Positions 35,265 through 44,078 of a stretch of 64,000 bases of DNA are shown one piece after another. A model generated the notes under the pieces. That model was not told where the DNA came from. It saw nothing but the letters and a program-made list of their open reading frames with translations, and searched no databases. This stretch comes from Geothermobacter hydrogeniphilus (lineage in GTDB: Bacteria; Desulfobacterota; Desulfuromonadia; Desulfuromonadales; Geothermobacteraceae), in contig NZ_PPFX01000009.1 of the NCBI RefSeq assembly GCF_002898515.1, positions 39,299-103,298 of the forward strand. The letters run 5' to 3'. Position numbers and translations under genes: made by a program. Positions within the stretch are counted from its first letter, which is position 1; every line of letters starts with the position of its first letter.

Positions 35265-37007
35265 TCAGTCTTCCTGATCCTTGTTCGTGGATTTAAACGC
35301 GCCCTGCAGCAGGTCACCGAGATTGGAGGTCGCATTCTTCTGCGCACCGAGGAACTCGTTGACCTCGGCTTTTTCCTTCTGCTCGTCAAGCTGCTTGATC
35401 GACAGGGCGATTTTACGATCCACCGTGTCAACATTGAGGACACATGTTTCGATCTCGTCACCAACCTTGGCAAAGTCCTTCGGCGAATCAATCTTCTCGT
35501 GACTGATTTCGGAAACATGGATCAGGCCTTCGATCCCTTCCTCGACCTCGAGGAAGATGCCGAAATCGGTCACCGAGGTCACCTTGCCCCTGATGATGGT
35601 TCCCGGGGCATAACGCTGCGGGATTTCACTCCAGGGATCAACATTAAGTTGCTTCAGCCCAAGGGAGAACCGCTCGTTCTCGCGATCGATATTGAGCACC
35701 ACAGCCTTGACGATATCCCCTTTCTTGAACATTTCCGAAGGGTGCTTGACCCGCTTGGTCCAGGAAAGGTCGGAGATATGCACCAGGCCGTCAATACCTT
35801 CATCGACGCCGACGAAAATACCGAAATCGGTGATATTCTTGACCTGACCCTCGATAATGGTGCCGATCGGGAACTTCTCGCCGATGACTTCCCAGGGATT
35901 CGGTTCAATCTGTTTCAAGCCGAGGGAAATCCGCCGGTTCTCGGTGTCGACCGCCAGGACCACCGACTCGACCTCGTCGCCGACGCTGAGAATCTTGTTC
36001 GGGTGCTTGACCCGCTTGGTCCAGCTCATCTCGGAAACATGGATCAGACCCTCAACACCATCTTCGAGTTCGACGAATGAACCGTAATCGGTCAGGCTGA
36101 CCACCTTGCCCTTGACCTTGGCGCCGATTTCGTACTTTTCGGCCACGGTCAGCCAGGGATCGGGAGCGATCTGCTTCAGACCGAGAGAAACACGTTCTTT
36201 CTCCTGGTCATACTTGAGAATCTTGACATTGATGGTGTCGCCCACCCCGAGAATGTCGGAAGGGTGCGCCACCCGCCCCCAAGACATGTCGGTGATGTGC
36301 AGCAGACCGTCGATACCGCCGAGATCAATGAAGGCACCGTAATCGGTGAGGTTCTTGACCACACCTTCCATCACCTTGCCCTCTTCCAGCACCTTGAGGG
36401 TTTCAGTACGCTGGCTGGCACGCTCTTCCTCCAGCAGCACCCGGCGCGACAGCACGATATTGCCGCGACGCTTGTTCAGCTTGATGATCTTGAACTGGAA
36501 CGTCTCGTTGATCAGCTTGTCGAGATTGCGTACCGGCCGCAGGTCAACCTGCGATCCGGGCAGAAACGCGCTGACTCCGATATCGACCGTCAGCCCGCCC
36601 TTGATGCGGGACGCGATGCGGCCATCGACAACAGCCCCCTCTTCCAGGGTTGCCCAGACCTTCTGGCGGTCGGCTTTTTCCTTGGAAAGGCTGATCAGTC
36701 CGTTCTCGTTCTCGGTGCTTTCGATGAGGACATCGAATGTGTCGCCGACCTTGAGATCAGCGGCCCCATCCTCGCCGGCGAATTCGCCGGCCGGAATAAT
36801 GCCCTCGGACTTGCCGCCGACATCGACGATGACCGCGTCGGCATTGACCTGGACAACGGTTCCCTCGACAACGTTGCCGCGTCGGATTTCCCGGTCCTTG
36901 AGGCTGTTTTCAAAGAGTTCAGCGAAACTCTCCTCTTCCATCCCGTCCAGTTCTTCGTTGTCCAACAGTTCGTCTTCCTGGTTAGTCAGTTCGTTATTCT
37001 CCACCAT
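35265..37007 (-). CDS. rpsA: 30S ribosomal protein S1
   Basis: 580 residues with six S1 RNA-binding repeats, the full-length form. Repeats 3-6 are near-regular (YGSFVELEDGVEGLIHVSEMSW; FGIFVGVDEGIDGLVHISDLSW; FGIFLEVEEGIEGLIHVSEIS). The first two bind the ribosome through S2, the rest bind mRNA during initiation. An acidic N-terminal extension of about 35 residues precedes repeat 1. It lies 150 bp after ispH, sharing the array with cmk, as is usual in proteobacteria. Confidence 0.96.
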   Translation of the reverse strand: MVENNELTNQEDELLDNEELDGMEEESFAELFENSLKDREIRRGNVVEGTVVQVNADAVIVDVGGKSEGIIPAGEFAGEDGAADLKVGDTFDVLIESTENENGLISLSKEKADRQKVWATLEEGAVVDGRIASRIKGGLTVDIGVSAFLPGSQVDLRPVRNLDKLINETFQFKIIKLNKRRGNIVLSRRVLLEEERASQRTETLKVLEEGKVMEGVVKNLTDYGAFIDLGGIDGLLHITDMSWGRVAHPSDILGVGDTINVKILKYDQEKERVSLGLKQIAPDPWLTVAEKYEIGAKVKGKVVSLTDYGSFVELEDGVEGLIHVSEMSWTKRVKHPNKILSVGDEVESVVLAVDTENRRISLGLKQIEPNPWEVIGEKFPIGTIIEGQVKNITDFGIFVGVDEGIDGLVHISDLSWTKRVKHPSEMFKKGDIVKAVVLNIDRENERFSLGLKQLNVDPWSEIPQRYAPGTIIRGKVTSVTDFGIFLEVEEGIEGLIHVSEISHEKIDSPKDFAKVGDEIETCVLNVDTVDRKIALSIKQLDEQKEKAEVNEFLGAQKNATSNLGDLLQGAFKSTNKDQED

Positions 37008-37158
37008 TAACCTACTTACCCCCTAAGGATTTTCTGCCGCCGGGCGGCAGTCCGGCGGTGCCTTGGCACCAGACCGCGAAGCGTGACGTTAGCATAAAGC
37101 AAACGAAAAAACAAACTCTTATTTACCCTGAACAGACCGCCTGTGAGCTGATCCAAGG

Positions 37159-38001
37159 TCAGGTTCCGGCGAGGGTTTCAAGCCGTGCCACAACCTGTTC
37201 GATCAGCCAGGACGGCGTCGAAGCCCCGGCGGTCAATCCCACGGTCTCGACCCCCTCCAGCCAGCCGGGTTCAAGGTCGTCAGCAGTCTCGATATGCCTG
37301 GTATTATCCTGCAGTTCCCGACAGATCACCGCCAGTCGAGTCGTGTTGGCGCTGTTGCGCCCACCGACCACCAGCATCAGGTCAACCCGGGCGGCAAGGC
37401 TCTTGGCCTCCTGCTGGCGAACCGAGGTCGCATCGCAGATGGTGTTGTAGACGCGAACCTCTTTGGCCTTGCGCAGGCAGACACCGACAATGGCGTTGAA
37501 ATTGTCGAAGGACTGGGTGGTTTGCGCGATCACCCCGATCTTGCTCGAACGGGGCAGCCGTTCGGCCGCTTCAGGGTCGGCGACCACGCTGACCCTGCCC
37601 TCCTCACCATAGGAGACAATCCCCTGAACCTCCGGGTGTTCCTCTTCGCCGACCAGCACCAGGTGATAACCATCCGCGCTCAGTTCGGCGGCGAATTCCT
37701 GGGCTTTCTTGACGAAGGGACAGGTCGCGTCGACCACCTCAAGCTGCCGCCGGGCGATCTGCTCCATCTCCCCCCGGGTCACGCCGTGGGAACGGATGAT
37801 AACCGCCCCCTCCCCGGCCGCGGGGACCTCGTCGACCACCCGAACACCCTTCTCTTCCAGCTGGCGCACCAGTTGCGGAGAATGAATGATCGGCCCGAGA
37901 GATGAGAGATGATCATGCTCTTCGGTCGCGTCGAAGGCCATCCGGGTGGCGCGTTTGACCCCGAAACAGAAGCCGGCACTCTTGGCAAGAATGATTCTCA
38001 T
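37159..38001 (-). CDS. ispH: 4-hydroxy-3-methylbut-2-enyl diphosphate reductase IspH
   Basis: 280 residues from ATG 38001. The last step of the MEP isoprenoid route gives IPP and DMAPP from HMBPP using a [4Fe-4S] cluster. The three cluster cysteines are seen in SAGFCFGVKRA, VVDATCPFVKK and YNTICDATSVRQ. HSHGVT-type residues appear as IIRSHGVTRGE, and GGRNSANTTRL binds diphosphate. It begins 4 bp after the cmk stop. In some anaerobes IspH is fused to S1; here they are separate genes in the same order. Confidence 0.95.
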   Translation of the reverse strand: MRIILAKSAGFCFGVKRATRMAFDATEEHDHLSSLGPIIHSPQLVRQLEEKGVRVVDEVPAAGEGAVIIRSHGVTRGEMEQIARRQLEVVDATCPFVKKAQEFAAELSADGYHLVLVGEEEHPEVQGIVSYGEEGRVSVVADPEAAERLPRSSKIGVIAQTTQSFDNFNAIVGVCLRKAKEVRVYNTICDATSVRQQEAKSLAARVDLMLVVGGRNSANTTRLAVICRELQDNTRHIETADDLEPGWLEGVETVGLTAGASTPSWLIEQVVARLETLAGT

Positions 38002-38005
38002 GATT

Positions 38006-38725
38006 TCAATTCTCTCGCAGAGCGCCCAGTCCATGCAACCGGCGCCGCTCCATGACAAGGTCGAACATGCGCCGGAAAACCGCGTCAACATCCAGCCCGG
38101 TGGTATCAATCAGCACGGCATCCTCGGCCTGGACCAACGGGGCGATACTGCGGTTCATATCGGCTTGGTCCCGCTCGGCTACTTCCCGTATGGTCTGTTC
38201 CAGGTCAACCGCGTGCCCCCTGGCGCGAAGTTCAAGATAACGCCGCCTGCCCCGCTCTTCGGTCGTGGCCTGAAGAAAGATCTTCACCTCGGCGTCGGGA
38301 AAGACCACGCTGCCGATATCACGCCCTTCGAGCACCACGCCGCCATCGGCTCCAAGCCGTCGTTGCTGATCAACCAGCGCCTGCCGGACAACGGCCACGG
38401 CGGCAACCCGGGCGGTCAGCAGGCTGACCTCGGGTGTGCGGATCAGCTCACTGACATCTTCACCATTGAGAAAAACCCGCAAATCCCCTTCACAACGGCG
38501 AAAATCGATCTCAAGAGTCCCACAGAGCGACTCCAGGCCCACGGCGTCGTCCGCCTTGATCCCGTTGCGAAGGGCCGCCAGGGCAACCGAACGGTACATG
38601 GCTCCGGTATCGATGTTGAGATACTTGAGACGTTCGGCCAGCCGTCGGCTCAAGGTGCTTTTGCCAACCCCGGAAGGCCCGTCGATGGCAACAATCAACT
38701 CCCGTCGATGATTGGACTCAGCCAT
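38006..38725 (-). CDS. cmk: Cytidylate kinase
   Basis: 239 residues from ATG 38725 (AAGG upstream), overlapping the aroA stop by 8 bp. It phosphorylates CMP and dCMP. P-loop is IDGPSGVGKSTLSRRLA; LNIDTGAMYR and VVLEGRDIGSVVFPDA are CMP-binding signatures. It is embedded between aroA and ispH. Confidence 0.95.
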   Translation of the reverse strand: MAESNHRRELIVAIDGPSGVGKSTLSRRLAERLKYLNIDTGAMYRSVALAALRNGIKADDAVGLESLCGTLEIDFRRCEGDLRVFLNGEDVSELIRTPEVSLLTARVAAVAVVRQALVDQQRRLGADGGVVLEGRDIGSVVFPDAEVKIFLQATTEERGRRRYLELRARGHAVDLEQTIREVAERDQADMNRSIAPLVQAEDAVLIDTTGLDVDAVFRRMFDLVMERRRLHGLGALREN

Positions 38726-40013
38726 GACGCACCTTTTCAAGCAGCTCCCAGAAGTCGGGAAAAGAAGTGGCGGTGCAGGCGGTGTTGTCGATCCGGACCT
38801 CTCCGGCGGCACGCAGTCCCGCGATCGCCATGCTCATGGCGATACGGTGGTCACCATGAGAATCGACCCGGCCGCCGGACAGCGTCTCCCGACCGTGAAT
38901 CACCATACCATCTTCCCGCGCCTCAAGATCGGCGCCGAGCTTACCGAGTTCCGTGACCATGGCGGCGATACGGTCGGTCTCCTTGACGCGCAGTTCACGG
39001 GCGTCGCGGATCACCGTGACGCCTTCCGCCACGGCCGCGGCGACGCTGATAACCGGAAATTCGTCGATCGCCCGCGGCACCAGGTCACCGCCGATCTCGA
39101 TCCCGCGCAGATCACTGTGCCGCACCAGCAGATCGGCCACCGGTTCGCCGCTGACCTCGCGGCAATTGAGCGGTTCGATACAACCGCCCATGGCCTGCAG
39201 AATGTCAATCACCCCGCTGCGGGTCGGATTGATGCCGACATTGCGGATCAGCAGCTCGCTGCCGGGGGTGATCAGCGCCGCCACCAGAAAGAAGGCCGCC
39301 GAGGAGATGTCACCGGGGACAGCGACCTCGCGGCCGGACAGACGCGGCTGCGGCTGGATGGTGACGCCGCCGGCAAAGGTCCGCAGGTCGGCGCCGAAGA
39401 AGCTGAGCATCCGCTCGCTGTGATCGCGTGACAGATGCGGTTCGTGAACCGTGGTCGGTCCGTCGGCGTAGAGTCCGGCCAGCAGCAGCGCTGACTTGAC
39501 CTGGGCGCTGGCGATCGGCGAATGATAGTCGATACCGACCAGACTGCCCCCCCGGATCGCCAGCGGGGCGCGCTCATCACCGTCCCGCCCCTGAATGCGG
39601 GCTCCCATCAGGGACAGCGGAGTGGTAACCCGTTTCATCGGCCGCCGCCGCAGGTACTGATCACCGGTCAACACCGAAAAGAAGGCCTGCCCGGACAGCA
39701 GGCCGGTCATCAGCCGCATGGTGGTTCCGGAATTGCCGCAATCCAGCACGTCCTCCGGCTCCGTGAGACCATGCAGGCCGTGTCCGTGGATCAACAGCGC
39801 CCCGTCAGCCCGCTCCTCAATCCTGATCCCCATCGCCCGGAAGGCGGCGAGAGTGGCATGGTTGTCTTCGCCATGCAGGAAACCGCGAACCAGGGTTTCG
39901 CCCTCGGCCAGCGAACCGAGCATGATCGAACGATGGGAAATCGACTTGTCGCCGGGGACGGTTATTTCACCACCGAAACGGCTCACTGAGGTCATAATTC
40001 TGTGTTCAACCAT
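38718..40013 (-). CDS. aroA: 3-phosphoshikimate 1-carboxyvinyltransferase (EPSP synthase)
   Basis: 431 residues. Joins shikimate-3-phosphate and PEP in the chorismate pathway. ITVPGDKSISHRSIMLGSLAEG is the N-terminal signature, LDCGNSGTTMRLMTGLL the phosphate loop, and RELRVKETDRIAAM the second domain signature. Between tyrA and cmk, all in one direction, so aromatic synthesis genes run together. The ribosome site is weak. Confidence 0.95.
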   Translation of the reverse strand: MVEHRIMTSVSRFGGEITVPGDKSISHRSIMLGSLAEGETLVRGFLHGEDNHATLAAFRAMGIRIEERADGALLIHGHGLHGLTEPEDVLDCGNSGTTMRLMTGLLSGQAFFSVLTGDQYLRRRPMKRVTTPLSLMGARIQGRDGDERAPLAIRGGSLVGIDYHSPIASAQVKSALLLAGLYADGPTTVHEPHLSRDHSERMLSFFGADLRTFAGGVTIQPQPRLSGREVAVPGDISSAAFFLVAALITPGSELLIRNVGINPTRSGVIDILQAMGGCIEPLNCREVSGEPVADLLVRHSDLRGIEIGGDLVPRAIDEFPVISVAAAVAEGVTVIRDARELRVKETDRIAAMVTELGKLGADLEAREDGMVIHGRETLSGGRVDSHGDHRIAMSMAIAGLRAAGEVRIDNTACTATSFPDFWELLEKVRHG

Positions 40014-40025
40014 AGTTGATCCGAT

Positions 40026-40892
40026 CTACAAGATAGCATCACGTAACAGTTTGGATTTCAAAAAGAAATCATAAAGCTTCTGGCCTTCTCCGGAGCGGAT
40101 GTCCTCTTTCAGTTCGGCAAGGAAATTTTCATAACGCTCCATCATTTCAAGCAACGCCTCGCGATTGGTCAGGGCGATATCGCGCCACATGGTCGGATCC
40201 GAAGAGGCGATACGGGTGAAGTCCCGAAACCCACCGGCGGAATATTCAAGGATATTCTCCTCGAAACGATCATAGGACCCGACGGCATTGACCAGCGTGT
40301 AGGCGATCATGTGCGGCAGATGACTGATGGCGGCAAGAATGCGGTCATGCTTTTCCACCTCCATCACCACCACCTCGCTGCCGGCGACCTGCCACATCCG
40401 CCGCACCGTCTCCAGGGCCGCCGCGGGAGTGATCGGCGTGGGCGTCAGAATACAGCGTTTGTCCCGATAAAGAGTGGAGAAGGCCGCCGTGGCGCCACTG
40501 TTTTCCGTACCGGCAATGGGATGTCCGGGGACAAAGGCGATGCCGGGCGGCAGCAGCGGTTCAATCTGGTGGATGACATCCCCCTTGACGCTGCCGCCGT
40601 CGGTCAGGATCGACCCCGGTTTCATGGCCGGCAGCAGCTGTCCGGCCAGGGAACCAAACGTCTGTACCGGCGTGGAGAGAAAAACCAGGTCGGCCCCCTG
40701 AACCGCCTCGACCGGATCGAGACAGTAGCGATCGACAATCTCCAGTTCAAGCGCGGTTTCAAGGTTTTCAATACTGCGTCCGGCACCGACAATGTCATCG
40801 ACAACACCGGCATCACGCAACGCCAGGGCGAGTGACCCGCCGATCAACCCGACCCCGATCACCGTCAGTCTACCGATATGAAAATCCGTCAT
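40026..40892 (-). CDS. tyrA: Prephenate dehydrogenase
   Basis: 288 residues. Oxidatively decarboxylates prephenate to 4-hydroxyphenylpyruvate with NAD(P). The dinucleotide loop is IGVGLIGGSLALAL. HPIAGTENSGATAA carries the catalytic histidine, and ISHLPHMIAYTLVNAVG is the dimer helix signature. There is no ACT or chorismate mutase fusion. AAGGA before the ATG. It lies between pheA and aroA. Confidence 0.93.
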   Translation of the reverse strand: MTDFHIGRLTVIGVGLIGGSLALALRDAGVVDDIVGAGRSIENLETALELEIVDRYCLDPVEAVQGADLVFLSTPVQTFGSLAGQLLPAMKPGSILTDGGSVKGDVIHQIEPLLPPGIAFVPGHPIAGTENSGATAAFSTLYRDKRCILTPTPITPAAALETVRRMWQVAGSEVVVMEVEKHDRILAAISHLPHMIAYTLVNAVGSYDRFEENILEYSAGGFRDFTRIASSDPTMWRDIALTNREALLEMMERYENFLAELKEDIRSGEGQKLYDFFLKSKLLRDAIL

Positions 40893-40933
40893 CTCTTGTC
40901 CTTGAATCAGCCTGCGGGTAAATCGGCGGCGGG

Positions 40934-42007
40934 TCAGCGTACGCGCGGATAGGAACCGAGCACCTTGAGAAACTGGCAGTACTGGCGCAGGTCTTCGACC
41001 GCCTCGCGGATAACAGCGTCTTCGATATGCCCTTCGAGGTCGAGGAAGAAGATGTATTCCCAGGCCTTTTTACGCAATGGGCGACTCTCGATTTTGCACA
41101 GGTTGATGCCGCGGCTGCTGAAGGGCTCCAGCATCCGGTAGAGAATACCCGCTTCATCCTTGACGCTGAACATGATCGAGGTTTTGTCGTTGCCGCTGCG
41201 AGACGGCGTATTTCGGCCGACAACCAGGAAACGGGTAAAATTGTTCGGATTATCCTCGATCTTGTGCTTCGCGACCTTGAGGCCGTAAAGGCTGCCGGCC
41301 TGCTTACTGGCGATGGCCGCCGCGCTCTCGTCATCAGCCACCAGCTGCGCCGCGAGGGCGGTACTGGCGACATCGACCAGGGGAACATGTGGCAGGTTTT
41401 CCTCCAGCCACTCCCGACACTGGGCCAGCGCCTGCGGATGGGAGATCACCTTGCGTACTGCCGCCAGATCACCACTGACCGACAGCAGGTCATGGGAAAT
41501 CTCCAGCAGAATCTCGGCGATGATCTTCAGATCCGATTCGAAAAACATATCGAGGGTATGGTTGACAATTCCCTCGTTGGAATTCTCCACCGGCACCACG
41601 CCATAGTTGGCCCGGTCGCGCGCCACCTCGTCAAAGACAGCGGGAATGCTTTTCTGTGGCACCAGTCTCGCCGACTGGCCGAACTGCTGCATGGTCGCGA
41701 CGTGGGTGAAGGTTGCCTGGGGACCGAGAAAAGCGACCTTCAGCGGTTCCTCCAGGGAAAGCGAGGCCGAGATGATCTCCCGGAACACCCGCCGTACTCC
41801 ATCATCGGGAAAGGGGCCGGGATTGTCATGAATCAGCCGGTCGTAAATCGCCTTCTCGCGACTCGGCACATAGAAATCACCCCGGGCGCCCTGCTTGGCC
41901 TTGCCGACCTCGACAACGATGCGGGCCCGGCGATTGAGCAGATCGAGGATCTGGTCATCGATGACGTCGATCCGGCGGCGGAATTCCTTGAGCTTGTCCT
42001 CAGTCAC
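40934..42007 (-). CDS. pheA: Bifunctional chorismate mutase / prephenate dehydratase
   Basis: 357 residues. GTG start at 42007 with AAGGAG 6 nt upstream. An AroQ-type chorismate mutase (residues 1-80, FRRRIDVIDDQILDLLNRRARI) is followed by prephenate dehydratase (VAFLGPQATFTHVA; NSNEGIVNHTLDMF; TRFLVVGRN) and a C-terminal ACT domain for phenylalanine feedback (GILYRMLEPFSSRGINLCKIESRP). It is the first gene of the array pheA-tyrA-aroA-cmk-ispH-rpsA-sppA-ihfB. Repeat A copy 3 lies in its upstream region. Confidence 0.95.
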   Translation of the reverse strand: MTEDKLKEFRRRIDVIDDQILDLLNRRARIVVEVGKAKQGARGDFYVPSREKAIYDRLIHDNPGPFPDDGVRRVFREIISASLSLEEPLKVAFLGPQATFTHVATMQQFGQSARLVPQKSIPAVFDEVARDRANYGVVPVENSNEGIVNHTLDMFFESDLKIIAEILLEISHDLLSVSGDLAAVRKVISHPQALAQCREWLEENLPHVPLVDVASTALAAQLVADDESAAAIASKQAGSLYGLKVAKHKIEDNPNNFTRFLVVGRNTPSRSGNDKTSIMFSVKDEAGILYRMLEPFSSRGINLCKIESRPLRKKAWEYIFFLDLEGHIEDAVIREAVEDLRQYCQFLKVLGSYPRVR

Positions 42008-42070
42008 ACCCGGCTCCTTAAGAGGGCCGCCATCCGAATTTTCCAGGCAGGCCCCCCGGCTTGAATAGTA

Positions 42071-42232
42071 CCTGAATCAGCGAATCCCTTGTCGGCGTAC
42101 AGCACAAGTCATTGACCTGCCTGAGCTTCCCAAAAATCACCAGCGAACCTATGGGTGCGCTTCAGATTTTTGGAAATCCCATCCAGGCCAAGCACTTGCA
42201 CTCTTCATCCAACAGGAACTCACGGATTCAGG
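42071..42232. repeat. Interspersed repeat family A, copy 3 (inverted)
   Basis: 162 bp, opposite in orientation to copies 1, 2 and 4. It fills most of the divergent gap between pheA and the aminotransferase (42008-42374), so promoters of both must lie around it. Nothing else is recognised in this 367-bp gap. Confidence 0.9.
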
Positions 42233-42374
42233 TAGGATCGAAACCTTAGCCGATTGGCCGGAAAAAATCAATTGTTCCGCTTGCATCAGGGCGCCTTCGA
42301 CCGTTAAACTACGGCACGATTTTGCAACCCGCGACAGCCGTCCGCTCACCGGCCGGTGCCCGACAGGAGACATT

Positions 42375-43571
42375 ATGCCGATTTCAGAGAAAATCCAGAC
42401 CTTTATCGATCGTTCTTCGTGGATCCGCCGGATGTTCGAGGAAGGCGCCCGACTGCGCGAAATCCACGGTGACGATCAGGTTTTCGACTTCACTCTCGGC
42501 AACCCGACTGTCGAGCCCCCGCCGCGCTTCAACGAGCAGCTGCGCCGGATGGCCGCCCATCCCGAACCGGGCATGCACCGTTATATGAACAATGCCGGCT
42601 ACGATCGGACCCGCGCCGCGGTCGCCGAGCGGCTGAGCCGAACCAGCGGCCTGAAGGTCGATGCCGGCCAGGTGATCATGACCTGCGGCGCCGGCGGCGC
42701 CCTGAACGTGGTTCTCAAGACGCTGCTCAATCCCGGCGACGAAGTCATCATCCTGACCCCCTATTTCGTCGAGTACAAGTTCTACATCGACAACCACGGC
42801 GGCATCGCGCGCGAGGTCTGGACCCGGCGCGAGGACTTCCAGCTCGACCTCGACGCCATCGAGGCGGCGATTTCCGAAAAAACCTGCGCCCTGATCATCA
42901 ACTCACCCAACAATCCGACCGGGGTCATCTATCCGGAAGCGGACCTGCGGCGGCTCGACGCCCTGCTCAAGCGCCGCCAACAGGAAACCGGACGCGCGGT
43001 GGTGGTGATTTCCGATGAGCCCTACGCCCGCATCGCCTACCAGGGACAGCAGGTTCCCAGCCTTTTCGCCTGCGTCGACAACGCGGTGATCGTCACCTCG
43101 CATTCAAAGGACCTGGCGCTGCCGGGAGAACGGATCGGCTACCTCGCGGCCAGCCCGAAGCTGCAGGACAGCAGTCTGTTCATGGCCGGCGCCGTGTTCT
43201 GCAACCGGGTTCTCGGCTTCGTCAACGCCCCGGCCATGGCCCAGCGGCTGGTCGCCGATCTGCAGGACGAAAGCGTCGCCATCACTCCCTACCAGGAAAA
43301 ACGGGACCTGCTGTTCGACCACCTGACAAGCCTCGGTTTCAAAATGGTGAAACCGGGCGGCGCTTTCTACCTCTTCCCCCGCTCCCCGATCGAGGATGAC
43401 GTCGCTTTCGTCACCCGCGCCCAGCAGCACAATATCCTGCTGGTGCCCGGCAGCGGCTTCGGCGCTCCCGGCTATTTCCGCATCGCCTACTGCGTCGAGC
43501 GGGAGGTCATTGAACGCAGTCTTCCCGCCTGGAACAGGCTGGCCGCTGACCTGGGCCTGCAACCGGGCTGA
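42375..43571 (+). CDS. Pyridoxal phosphate aminotransferase (class I/II)
   Basis: 398 residues. AGGAGACATT precedes ATG. PLP lysine is in SHSKDLALPGERIGY; INSPNNPTGVIYPE and ISDEPYARIAYQG are fold type I motifs; the C-terminal FRIAYCVERE holds the substrate-binding arginine. The specificity could be aspartate, aromatic or other amino acids. Divergent from pheA, so an aromatic amino acid role is plausible but not shown. Confidence 0.88.
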   Translation: MPISEKIQTFIDRSSWIRRMFEEGARLREIHGDDQVFDFTLGNPTVEPPPRFNEQLRRMAAHPEPGMHRYMNNAGYDRTRAAVAERLSRTSGLKVDAGQVIMTCGAGGALNVVLKTLLNPGDEVIILTPYFVEYKFYIDNHGGIAREVWTRREDFQLDLDAIEAAISEKTCALIINSPNNPTGVIYPEADLRRLDALLKRRQQETGRAVVVISDEPYARIAYQGQQVPSLFACVDNAVIVTSHSKDLALPGERIGYLAASPKLQDSSLFMAGAVFCNRVLGFVNAPAMAQRLVADLQDESVAITPYQEKRDLLFDHLTSLGFKMVKPGGAFYLFPRSPIEDDVAFVTRAQQHNILLVPGSGFGAPGYFRIAYCVEREVIERSLPAWNRLAADLGLQPG

Positions 43572-43615
43572 TTCAAGGGTAAACTCCCCTTCCCTCCCGG
43601 ACGATAAGAGCGGCA

Positions 43616-43639
43616 GGGGCCGGTCGGGCGACCGGCCCC
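43616..43639. terminator. Hairpin between the aminotransferase and bacteriohemerythrin genes
   Basis: GGGGCCGGTC, loop GGGC, exact complement. No T tract follows, so it may be a weak or Rho-type element. Confidence 0.55.
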
Positions 43640-43661
43640 GTTGCCAACCGGGAGCGGGACC

Positions 43662-44078
43662 ATGGAACTGAACCTCTACTGGACCAGGGAACTGAGCGTG
43701 GGGGTCGACCAGATCGACGCGCAGCACCGGGAACTGTTCGACCATGTCAACCAGTTGCTCAGTGCCTGCCTGGCGGACAAGGGCAGCGCCGCGCAGTCTG
43801 AACAGATGCTCACCTTTCTGCATAACTACGCCAATGAGCATTTCCGCGCCGAAGAGGCGCTGATGGAGGAGCATCACTACCAGGCACTGGAGATGCACCG
43901 ACGCCAGCATCTGGGATTCTGCCGCAGGTTGCAGCAGCTCGAAAGGCGGCTGCTCGACAATCCCGCCAAGCAGGAACTGGCCGCCGAAATCAACGAGATG
44001 GTGATCGACTGGCTTTACGAGCACATCTGCATGGAAGACCGGGCGCTGGGAAACTTTATCCGTCAGGCTTCTGCCTGA
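43662..44078 (+). CDS. Bacteriohemerythrin
   Basis: 138 residues from ATG 43662 (GGGAG upstream). It is a four-helix di-iron oxygen-binding protein. Ligands are visible as DQIDAQHRELFDHVN, HNYANEHFRAEE, HRRQHLGF and LYEHICMEDR, a complete set. Single-domain, cytoplasmic. In anaerobes such proteins may buffer or sense oxygen. Its 3' end overlaps recJ by 16 bp on the other strand. Confidence 0.92.
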   Translation: MELNLYWTRELSVGVDQIDAQHRELFDHVNQLLSACLADKGSAAQSEQMLTFLHNYANEHFRAEEALMEEHHYQALEMHRRQHLGFCRRLQQLERRLLDNPAKQELAAEINEMVIDWLYEHICMEDRALGNFIRQASA

